From the NCBI GenBank assembly GCA_007125415.1, contig SLDH01000165.1, positions 1-6,280 of the forward strand: DNA of 6,280 bases, written 5' to 3'. The notes under the pieces were generated by a model. The model ran no database searches. It was not told the DNA's origin and worked only from the letters and a program-made list of their open reading frames with translations. Position 1 is the stretch's first letter, and each line of letters begins with the position of its first letter. The translations under genes and the position numbers were made by a program. Below, piece after piece: positions 1 through 4,919 of the stretch. Source of the stretch: Roseovarius sp. (GTDB lineage Bacteria > Pseudomonadota > Alphaproteobacteria > Rhodobacterales > Rhodobacteraceae).

Positions 1-113
1 ACGCGCCGGGCGAGGCCGCCGGGGCGGTGGCCGAGGCCTCGCGGGCCGTGCCTGCGGCCGAGACGCCGGCGCTGATCCGCGCGGCACTCAAGCTTCTTGC
101 GCCGAAGGGATAG
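1..113 (+). CDS. ruvA: RuvA C-terminal end (partial), Holliday junction-binding subunit
   Basis: An open frame enters from the left edge (first full codon at 3) and stops with TAG at 111-113, giving the last 36 residues of a protein. The visible end has an Ala/Glu-rich linker followed by a helix containing ALIRAALKLLAPKG. This fits RuvA domain III, the small C-terminal domain joined by a flexible linker, which contacts RuvB and regulates branch migration. The assignment rests largely on position: ruvB begins only 3 bases after the stop, and ruvA-ruvB adjacency is standard. RuvA binds the four-way junction as a tetramer and loads RuvB hexamers. The DNA-binding helix-hairpin-helix domains lie outside the window, so only the tail is seen. 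Confidence 0.82.
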   Translation, partial: APGEAAGAVAEASRAVPAAETPALIRAALKLLAPKG

Positions 114-116
114 GCC

Positions 117-1145
117 ATGACCGAGTCCGATCCGACCCTGCGCCCCGACCCGCTGCCCGAAGATCGCGACCGCTCGCTCAGACCGCAGGCGATCGATGCC
201 TTCATCGGGCAGGAAGAGGCGCGGGCCAATCTCAAGGTTTTCATCTCGTCGGCGCGCAGCCGGGGCGAGGCGATGGATCACACGCTCTTTCACGGCCCGC
301 CGGGCCTTGGCAAGACCACGCTCGCGCAGATCATCGCCCGGGAACTGGGCGTGGGCTTTCGCATGACATCGGGGCCGGTGCTGGCCAAGGCGGGCGATCT
401 GGCCGCGATCCTGACCAATCTGGAGCGCAATGATGTGCTCTTCATCGACGAGATTCACCGGCTCAACCCGGCGGTGGAGGAAGTGCTCTATCCCGCGATG
501 GAGGATTTCGAGCTTGATCTCGTGATCGGCGAGGGGCCGGCCGCGCGCACCGTGCGCATCGAGTTGCAACCCTTCACGCTGGTCGGCGCGACGACAAGGC
601 TGGGCCTGCTGACCACGCCGCTGCGCGACCGCTTCGGCATTCCCACAAGGCTGCAATTCTACACCGAGGATGAATTGCACGAGATCGTCACCCGCAATGC
701 CGCCCTTCTCGAAATACCCACCGCCCCCGACGGGGCGCGCGAGATTGCCCGCCGCGCACGCGGCACACCGCGTATTGCCGGGCGGCTGCTGCGGCGGGTG
801 GTGGATTTTGCCGTGGTCGAAGGCGGCGGGCGCATCTCCAAGGCACTGGCCGATGGCGCGCTGACAAGGCTGGGAGTGGACGGGCTGGGCCTCGACGGGG
901 CCGACAGGCGCTATCTGCGCCTCATCGCTGAGGCCTATCAGGGCGGCCCGGTGGGCATCGAGACGCTGAGTGCCGCGTTGTCGGAATCGCGTGATGCGCT
1001 GGAAGAGGTGATCGAACCCTTCCTGCTCCAACAGGGCCTGATCCAGCGCACCCCGCGCGGCCGCATGCTGGCGTCACGCGGCTGGACACATCTGGGCCTG
1101 TCCGCACCCGGCCCCGCCGCGCAATCGGATCTCTTCGAAGGATGA
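117..1145 (+). CDS. ruvB: RuvB, Holliday junction branch-migration ATPase
   Basis: This is a complete 342-residue protein, a normal length for RuvB. It is the AAA+ motor of the RuvABC resolvasome: hexameric rings pull DNA through the RuvA-bound junction using ATP. Visible motifs in order are the RuvB family N-terminus ([11 protein letters not shown], 22-32), Walker [10 protein letters not shown] (60-68, Lys66), Walker [10 protein letters not shown] (108-116, Asp111/Glu112), sensor 1 region GATTRLG (157-163), the arginine-finger segment LRDRFG (169-174), sensor 2 [12 protein letters not shown] (216-227), and a C-terminal winged helix with an RTPRGR-type signature (about 312-317). All key residues are present. 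The ATG is preceded by AAGGGA at 105-110, a good ribosome site. Only 3 bases separate it from ruvA, so the two are surely cotranscribed. Confidence 0.98.
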   Translation: MTESDPTLRPDPLPEDRDRSLRPQAIDAFIGQEEARANLKVFISSARSRGEAMDHTLFHGPPGLGKTTLAQIIARELGVGFRMTSGPVLAKAGDLAAILTNLERNDVLFIDEIHRLNPAVEEVLYPAMEDFELDLVIGEGPAARTVRIELQPFTLVGATTRLGLLTTPLRDRFGIPTRLQFYTEDELHEIVTRNAALLEIPTAPDGAREIARRARGTPRIAGRLLRRVVDFAVVEGGGRISKALADGALTRLGVDGLGLDGADRRYLRLIAEAYQGGPVGIETLSAALSESRDALEEVIEPFLLQQGLIQRTPRGRMLASRGWTHLGLSAPGPAAQSDLFEG

Positions 1146-1146
1146 G

Positions 1147-1168
1147 GCGGGCAGTCTTCTGGGCCCGC
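1147..1168 (+). terminator. Small hairpin after ruvB, possible weak terminator
   Basis: GCGGGC (1147-1152) and GCCCGC (1163-1168) form a perfect 6-bp inverted repeat with a 10-base loop, 1 base after the ruvB stop. No T run follows (the next bases are ACCTTTCCC), so it is not a convincing intrinsic terminator. It could be a 3'-end stabilising stem or an attenuating element in the 73-base gap before the next gene. Confidence 0.25.
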
Positions 1169-1218
1169 ACCTTTCCCGGCCTACCTTCCCGAGTTCTCAA
1201 AAGGACTATGGACCGCCC

Positions 1219-1845
1219 ATGACACCGGAAGAGATCGAATTGCTTTTCACCCGCTCGGATGGCAGCTATGCCTGCGCGCGCTGGGGACGTGCCCTCGCCC
1301 CTCTTGTGTTCGGCGTCGATGACAGGACGCTGGCCACCATCAAGGGCGCGATCGAAGCCATTGTCGCGCTCGCCAATCACGAGATGGCCGAAACCGACCC
1401 CGAACTCGGGGCCAATCTGATCATGTTCTTCTGTCGCGAGTGGGATGAATTGCTTGCGGTGCCCAATCTCGACAGGCTGGTGCCCGACCTTGTGGCGCTG
1501 GTTGCAAGGCTGAAGGCGAAGGACGCCAACCAGTATCGCATTTTCCGCTTTGACGAGGCCGGGGCCATCAAGGCCAGTTTCGTCTTTCTGCGCATGGATG
1601 CCGAATTGCGACAGGTCCCCGCCGACACATTGGCGCTGAGCCAGGTCGTCCAGACGATCCTGCTCTGGTCAGACCGCGCCTTCACCGACGCCTCGCCGCT
1701 GGCCCGCATACCCGAGACAGGCACGGTGATCCTGCGTCCCGATATAGCCGGAGTGATCCGTGCGGCTTACGATCCGGTCTTGCCCGATCTGGCGCAGGAT
1801 CCGAGCCATGCCCTGCGTCTGGCCGCAAGGATGACCGTAACGTGA
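1219..1845 (+). CDS. Conserved protein of unknown function between ruvB and ybgC
   Basis: This encodes 208 residues, probably a soluble cytosolic protein: there is no signal peptide or membrane segment. I do not recognise a named domain. The sequence looks like a real, well-folded protein. It has an aromatic N-terminal stretch (SDGSYACARWGRALAPLVFG, 13-32), a helical section with the acidic motif MAETDPELG (56-64), FFCREWDELL (70-79), then DANQYRIFRFDEAGAIKASF (102-121) and VFLRMDAEL. It ends in a mostly helical segment with TVILRPDIAGVIRAAYDPVLP. I recall similar proteins at this locus in Rhodobacteraceae, but that is memory, not a search. The ATG start at 1219 is the only reasonable one, since no in-frame GTG, TTG or ATG lies between the ruvB stop and 1219. 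AAAAGGA (1199-1205) is 13 bases upstream, rather far. A four-codon frame (ATG at 1208) overlaps the start. The position suggests readthrough from ruvB. No function is proposed. Confidence 0.88.
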   Translation: MTPEEIELLFTRSDGSYACARWGRALAPLVFGVDDRTLATIKGAIEAIVALANHEMAETDPELGANLIMFFCREWDELLAVPNLDRLVPDLVALVARLKAKDANQYRIFRFDEAGAIKASFVFLRMDAELRQVPADTLALSQVVQTILLWSDRAFTDASPLARIPETGTVILRPDIAGVIRAAYDPVLPDLAQDPSHALRLAARMTVT

Positions 1846-1851
1846 CGCTGC

Positions 1852-1920
1852 CTTCGGCACCAGGTCAGACCGGTAGCCGCGCCGCGCCGTTCTCTTCGGG
1901 GCACCAGGACCAGCCGCGCC
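1852..1920 (+). repeat. Decayed direct repeat downstream of the 1219-1845 gene
   Basis: Two related stretches occur in direct orientation. The first copy (1852-1883) has CTTCGGCACCAGG followed later by AGCCGCGCC. The second copy (1894-1920) has CTTCGGGGCACCAGG, which differs by a 2-base insertion, again followed by AGCCGCGCC. The intervals between the two blocks differ in length (10 and 3 bases). This looks like an old local duplication inside non-coding DNA. It sits directly before the GC hairpin and AT-rich inverted repeat. Confidence 0.4.
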
Positions 1921-1937
1921 TCCGGCGGGAGTATTTT
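1917..1937 (+). terminator. GC-rich hairpin followed by TATTTT, candidate terminator or repeat head
   Basis: Two alternative short stems are visible: CGCC (1917-1920) with GGCG (1924-1927), or CTCC (1920-1923) with GGAG (1928-1931). The second is followed at once by TATTTT (1932-1937). The stem plus T-rich tract after a stop codon at 1843-1845 could end transcription of the ruv-side transcript. The stems are only 4 bp, so termination would be weak. The same bases form the head of the inverted-repeat element described separately. Confidence 0.35.
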
Positions 1938-1988
1938 GGGCAAAATGAAGCCTGTCGCACTCTCACCTTCATTTTGCAATAAATACTC
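1929..1988. repeat. 22-base imperfect inverted repeat in an AT-rich intergenic patch
   Basis: The left arm at 1929-1950 (starting GAGTATTT and ending CAAAATGAAG) is complementary to the right arm at 1967-1988 at 19 of 22 positions. There are 8 outer pairs, a 3-by-3 mismatch (1937-1939 against 1978-1980), then 11 uninterrupted inner pairs, with a 16-base loop (1951-1966). The left arm also contains its own small palindrome, ATTTTG-GG-CAAAAT. The arms are AT-rich in a GC-rich neighbourhood. The GGCGGGAGTATTTT...AAATGAAG phrase resembles an intergenic element that I recall as common in Rhodobacteraceae. Here two copies seem to face each other, and the right one lacks the GC head. The role is unknown: it could be an RNA stem-loop, a REP-like element or a boundary between the ruv and tol transcripts. 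Confidence 0.72.
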
Positions 1989-2021
1989 AACTACCGACAT
2001 CGCAGCGGGTGCGACGGCGAC

Positions 2022-2026
2022 AGGGG
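2022..2026 (+). promoter_or_regulatory. Ribosome binding site that fixes the ybgC start
   Basis: AGGGG lies 6 bases upstream of ATG 2033. An in-frame GTG at 2009 would extend the protein by 8 residues (MRRRQGKR), but it would place this site inside the coding region. The hotdog family normally begins only a few residues before the first strand, so 2033 is preferred. Confidence 0.6.
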
Positions 2027-2032
2027 AAGCGC

Positions 2033-2422
2033 ATGGGTCACAGATTTGCAATCCGCGTGTATTACGAGGATACCGACATGGCCGGGATCGTCTATCATGC
2101 CAATTATCTCAAATATATAGAGCGTGCACGCAGCGACTGGGTGCGCGCCACGGGAGTTGATCAGAATGCCCTGCGCCTGCAGCAGGGTGCGGTGTTCGTG
2201 GTGCGGCGGGTCGAGGCGGACTATCTTGCCCCTGCGCGCTTTGATGACGTGTTGGAGGTGCGCACGCGGGTCCGGCTCGTCACCGGCGTGCGGCTGGTTC
2301 TCGCGCAATCGGTGGAGCGCGGCGGTGCGTCCCTTTTCGAGGCGATTGTCACGCTTGTTTGCCTCGGAGAAGCGGGGCAGCCGATGCGCCTGCCGGCAAA
2401 TATCCGCCGGATCACCGGCTGA
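2033..2422 (+). CDS. ybgC: YbgC, tol-pal-associated acyl-CoA thioesterase
   Basis: This encodes 129 residues, the usual size of a single hotdog-fold (4HBT) thioesterase. The signature VYYEDTDMAGIVYHANYLKY spans residues 9-28. Asp15 matches the catalytic Asp18 of the E. coli protein, and the tyrosine and histidine positions of the family motif (Tyr21, His22, Tyr25) are present. It is followed by the long helix IERARSDWVRATGV. Conserved later segments include FVVRRVEADYLAPARFDDVLEV. Family members hydrolyse acyl-CoA thioesters in the cytosol or at the inner membrane; a link to phospholipid synthesis has been proposed for YbgC. The exact substrate cannot be read from the sequence. ybgC directly preceding tolQ is the classical arrangement, although here 116 bases separate them. 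The start at 2033 is chosen from the ribosome site and family length. Confidence 0.95.
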   Translation: MGHRFAIRVYYEDTDMAGIVYHANYLKYIERARSDWVRATGVDQNALRLQQGAVFVVRRVEADYLAPARFDDVLEVRTRVRLVTGVRLVLAQSVERGGASLFEAIVTLVCLGEAGQPMRLPANIRRITG

Positions 2423-2436
2423 GCCTCGGGTTTTTT
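2406..2436 (+). terminator. Hairpin plus T6 at the end of ybgC, possible weak terminator or attenuator
   Basis: GCCGG (2406-2410) and CCGGC (2415-2419) form a perfect 5-bp stem with loop ATCA across the ybgC stop codon. A run of six T (2431-2436) follows 11 bases later. An alternative, weaker stem (CCGG 2415-2418 with the bases around 2426-2429, including one G-U pair) would abut the T run. Neither is a strong intrinsic terminator. Partial termination between ybgC and tolQ is possible. Confidence 0.3.
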
Positions 2437-2443
2437 GCTCCGC

Positions 2444-2457
2444 ACACGTGATCGTGT
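2444..2457. promoter_or_regulatory. Perfect palindrome, operator-like, upstream of tolQ
   Basis: ACACG (2444-2448) and CGTGT (2453-2457) are perfect inverted 5-base arms around TGAT. The right arm touches the first base of a candidate -35 box (2457-2462). This geometry would suit a transcription-factor site, but the arms are short and no regulator is identifiable. Confidence 0.3.
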
Positions 2458-2486
2458 TGGCTTTCCCTTTTGAAATGCGGTATTTT
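2457..2486 (+). promoter_or_regulatory. Candidate sigma-70-type promoter for tolQRA
   Basis: TTGGCT (2457-2462) and TATTTT (2481-2486) are 18 bases apart, each matching the sigma-70 consensus at 4 of 6 positions. Transcription would start near 2493, leaving a leader of about 45 bases before the tolQ ATG at 2539. That leader includes a 5-bp GC stem, GGCCG (2499-2503) with CGGCC (2513-2517). The placement after a possible terminator makes an internal tol promoter plausible. It is a pattern match only. Confidence 0.4.
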
Positions 2487-2538
2487 CGCCGGCAAACAGG
2501 CCGATCAAGGCGCGGCCGCATAAGAACGAGCAGGCAGA

Positions 2539-3234
2539 ATGGAAGCAGAGACATTGGCGTTGGCACAGAGTGCCGAGTTTTCCATGTGGGCGCTTTTTGC
2601 GCGCGCGACCCCCATCGTCAAGATCGTGATGCTGATGTTGATCGCGGCGTCCTTCTGGGCGTGGGCGATCATCATTCAGAAGATCCTCGTCTATCGCCGC
2701 GCGCGCCGGGAGGTCGAGGCTTTTGATCGGCGATTCTGGTCGGGTGATCCTCTCGACGAGCTTTTCGACGAGATCGGCACGGACCCCTATGGGCAGTCCG
2801 AGCGGGTCTTCGCCGCCGGGATGACCGAGTGGCGGCGCAGCCATCGCAATGATGGTGGATTGATCGCCGGGGCCACGGCGCGGATCGACCGGTCCATGGA
2901 TGTGGCGATCGCCAAGGAAGCCGAGAGCCTGCAAAGCGGCTTGCCGGTGCTGGCCTCGGTGGGCTCTGTCGCGCCCTTTGTGGGGCTTTTCGGCACTGTA
3001 TGGGGCATCATGAACGCCTTCATCGAGATTGCCGAGCAGCAAAGCACGAACCTGGCCGTGGTGGCCCCCGGCATTGCCGAGGCGTTGCTGGCCACCGGTC
3101 TTGGCCTGCTGGCCGCGATCCCGGCGGTGGTTTTCTACAACAAGCTCAGCGCGGATAGCGACCGGCTGGTTGCCTCCTATGAGGCCTTCGCCGATGAGTT
3201 CGCGACCATCCTCAGCCGCCAGTTGGACAGCTGA
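2539..3234 (+). CDS. tolQ: TolQ, proton-channel subunit of the Tol-Pal motor
   Basis: This encodes 231 residues, typical of TolQ, in the MotA/TolQ/ExbB family. Three hydrophobic segments are visible: about 26-47 (IVKIVMLMLIAASFWAWAII), 137-160 and 172-199. Between the first and second lies a cytoplasmic region rich in Arg and Asp/Glu. The family signature VAPFVGLFGTVWGIMNAF spans 144-161, and the third segment contains the conserved AEALLATGLGLLAAIPAV. TolQ assembles as a pentamer around a TolR dimer in the inner membrane and converts the proton gradient into motion passed to TolA. The ATG at 2539 has a modest AGG upstream (2532-2534). tolR starts 3 bases after its stop, which implies coupled translation. 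ExbB is the main alternative, but the adjacent tolR, tolA and tolB settle it. Confidence 0.97.
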   Translation: MEAETLALAQSAEFSMWALFARATPIVKIVMLMLIAASFWAWAIIIQKILVYRRARREVEAFDRRFWSGDPLDELFDEIGTDPYGQSERVFAAGMTEWRRSHRNDGGLIAGATARIDRSMDVAIAKEAESLQSGLPVLASVGSVAPFVGLFGTVWGIMNAFIEIAEQQSTNLAVVAPGIAEALLATGLGLLAAIPAVVFYNKLSADSDRLVASYEAFADEFATILSRQLDS

Positions 3235-3237
3235 GCG

Positions 3238-3711
3238 ATGGGGGCCGGTGTCATGCAGAAATCGGCGGAGAGCGGCCGCCGCCGCCGTGGGAAGGGCCGC
3301 ACGCGCCCCATGTCCGAGATCAATGTGACGCCCTTCGTGGATGTGATGCTGGTCTTGCTGATCATCTTCATGGTGGCCGCCCCGCTCATGACAGTGGGGG
3401 TGCCGGTGGAATTACCGAAGACCGCTGCTGCTGCGCTGCCTGGAGAGCAGGAGGAACCGCTGACGGTGACCGTCACCGCGCAAGGCGATGTGATGATCCA
3501 GACCACGGATGTTCCGCGCGACCAGCTTGTGACCCGACTGCGTGCGATTGCGGCCGAACGCACCGGCACTCAGGTCTTTCTGCGGGCGGACGGGGCTGTG
3601 CCCTATGCGGATGTCATGCAGGTGATGGGTGCGCTCAACCGTGGAGGTTTTACCAATATCGGCCTTGTTACCGAAGCGGGCGGGCCCGGGCTCGATGCGC
3701 CGGACGGTTGA
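3238..3711 (+). CDS. tolR: TolR, ExbD-family stator/motor partner of TolQ
   Basis: This encodes 157 residues, slightly longer than E. coli TolR (142). After a basic cytosolic N-terminus (GRRRRGKGRTRP, 13-24) comes the family hallmark MSEINVTPFVDVMLVLLIIF (25-44), leading into a single membrane helix of about 34-51. Asp35 is the membrane aspartate expected to carry protons, equivalent to Asp23 of E. coli. The periplasmic part (about 58-157) has the ExbD/TolR pattern, with LTVTVTAQGDVMIQ and VFLRADGAVPYADVMQVMGALNRGGFTNIGLVTE as two recognisable stretches. It works as a dimer inside the TolQ ring and contacts peptidoglycan. An alternative start at 3253 (MQKSAESG) has G-rich bases upstream at 3240-3244. 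I keep 3238, three bases after tolQ, since MGAGV-like beginnings seem usual in this group. Confidence 0.96.
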   Translation: MGAGVMQKSAESGRRRRGKGRTRPMSEINVTPFVDVMLVLLIIFMVAAPLMTVGVPVELPKTAAAALPGEQEEPLTVTVTAQGDVMIQTTDVPRDQLVTRLRAIAAERTGTQVFLRADGAVPYADVMQVMGALNRGGFTNIGLVTEAGGPGLDAPDG

Positions 3712-3720
3712 TCCCGGCAG

Positions 3721-4860
3721 ATGATCACGCCCATCAAAATAGGCTATTACGTCTCCGGGGCAGGGCATTTCGCGCTGATCTTCTGGGCGCTCTTCGGCGG
3801 GCTGTTCAAATCTGAGCCCATGCCATTCGAGGTGACCGAGGTGACCACCATATCGGAGTCCGAGTATCAGGCGCTTTTCGCGCCATCCGGGGCACCGCCC
3901 GATGTGGGGGCGGATATCGCCATGCCGGAGGTGCCCGCGCCCGAGGACGCCTTGCCCGACATCGCCAGCCCACCTGACACGCCCCCCGCGCTGTCCGAGC
4001 CGGAAGCGGCGGAGCCGGCAGAGCCGGACCCGGTGCCGGCTTCCCCTGTGCCGCCGCCCGATCCGCAGGTGACGGATGTGGCCCCCGAGATGCGCGCCCC
4101 GTCAGAGGATGTCGCCGTGCTCATCCCCGAAACGTCGGTTCGTCCGCAACCGCGTCCGGCCCCGCGCGTCGCGCCCGAGCCCGTGGCGCCGCCCGAGCCG
4201 GATGTGCGGATCGATGACCGCGTCCAGGAGGCGGTGACGGCCGAACCGGATGCCGAGATCGTGCAGGACGAACAGGAGGCGACCTCACCCGAGGAAAGCA
4301 CCACCGAGATCGTGACCGAAGCCGACAGCCCCGAACAGGCCGCGCCGTCGCGCTCCGTGCGCCCGCAAACCCGTCCGCAACGCGCGGTGGCCGAGCAGGA
4401 GCCGCAGCCTGAGCCCCGGCCCCAACCCCCGGCCGAGCCGGAGACGGACACGGCCGGCAGGCCGAGCGAAAGCGCTGTCGAGGCGGCGCTGGCCGAGGCG
4501 CTGGGCATGGGCGGGTCAGAATCCACCCCGGCCCCCACCAGCGCGCCGATGACCGGGGCGGAGCGCGAGGCTTTGCGGGTTGCCGTGCAGAGTTGCTGGA
4601 ATGTGGATGTCGGCTCCGCCGCGTCGCGGGTCACGGTGACGGTGGGCGTGGAGCTTGATCGTCAGGGGCGGGTGACCGGCGAGGTGCGGCGGATTTCTGC
4701 CGAAGGTGGAGACAGCCGCGCGCAGGACACGGCATTCCAGGCGGCGCGCCGCGCGGTGCTTCGCTGTCAGCGGGATGGCTATGATCTGCCGGTTGAGAAA
4801 TATGACCGCTGGCGTAATCTGGAACTTGTCTTCAACCCCGAAGGGATGCGCCTGAGATGA
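3721..4860 (+). CDS. tolA: TolA, periplasm-spanning energy transducer of the Tol-Pal system
   Basis: This encodes 379 residues in three parts. A short N-terminus with a membrane helix at about 9-28 (the segment that would dock to TolQR) is followed by a low-complexity stalk of about 55-250. The stalk is very rich in Pro, Glu, Asp and Ala, with two similar Arg/Pro/Gln patches (RPQPRPAPR at 141-149 and RPQTRPQR at 214-221). A C-terminal domain of about 278-379 follows, with [29 protein letters not shown] and a final [17 protein letters not shown]. This matches the TolA/TonB C-terminal fold that binds TolB and Pal. Cys292 and Cys349 are the only cysteines and could form a disulfide. The stalk lacks the Ala/Lys coiled-helix repeats of E. 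coli TolA, as is common in alphaproteobacteria. Nine bases separate it from tolR, and its stop overlaps ATG 4857. Confidence 0.93.
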   Translation: MITPIKIGYYVSGAGHFALIFWALFGGLFKSEPMPFEVTEVTTISESEYQALFAPSGAPPDVGADIAMPEVPAPEDALPDIASPPDTPPALSEPEAAEPAEPDPVPASPVPPPDPQVTDVAPEMRAPSEDVAVLIPETSVRPQPRPAPRVAPEPVAPPEPDVRIDDRVQEAVTAEPDAEIVQDEQEATSPEESTTEIVTEADSPEQAAPSRSVRPQTRPQRAVAEQEPQPEPRPQPPAEPETDTAGRPSESAVEAALAEALGMGGSESTPAPTSAPMTGAEREALRVAVQSCWNVDVGSAASRVTVTVGVELDRQGRVTGEVRRISAEGGDSRAQDTAFQAARRAVLRCQRDGYDLPVEKYDRWRNLELVFNPEGMRLR

Positions 4861-4904
4861 AGAGATTGATCGCCCGTTTGTTGCCTGGTCAGGGCATATG
4901 CAGA

Positions 4905-4910
4905 GAGGGA
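4905..4910 (+). promoter_or_regulatory. Ribosome binding site favouring the downstream tolB start
   Basis: GAGGGA is 9 bases before ATG 4920. A competing site, AGGGA at 4842-4846, is 10 bases before ATG 4857, which overlaps the tolA stop as ATGA. The two sites are similar in strength, so the choice rests on signal-peptide shape and family length, both of which favour 4920. Confidence 0.4.
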
Positions 4911-4919
4911 AATGGACGA

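Noticed and set aside
2009..2032. GTG start for ybgC, 8 residues longer
   Set aside because: It would put the AGGGG ribosome site within the coding sequence and add a basic tail not needed by the family; ATG 2033 is better.
1936..2160. Possible small + strand gene starting in the inverted repeat
   Set aside because: It runs out of frame into ybgC, starts inside the repeat arm and has low-complexity content without a good ribosome site.
2221..3042. 273-codon minus-strand frame spanning ybgC and tolQ
   Set aside because: It crosses two confidently assigned genes and their intergenic region, with no recognisable domain and no ribosome site of note.
3963..4460. Repeated Pro/Glu codons considered as a DNA-level repeat or CRISPR-like array
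   Set aside because: The periodicity comes from low-complexity protein coding in tolA. There are no fixed-length identical repeats or spacers.
3867..4634. 255-codon minus-strand frame opposite the tolA stalk
   Set aside because: Its Ser/Gly/Thr-rich repetitive translation is simply the complement of Pro/Glu/Ala codons in the tolA linker.
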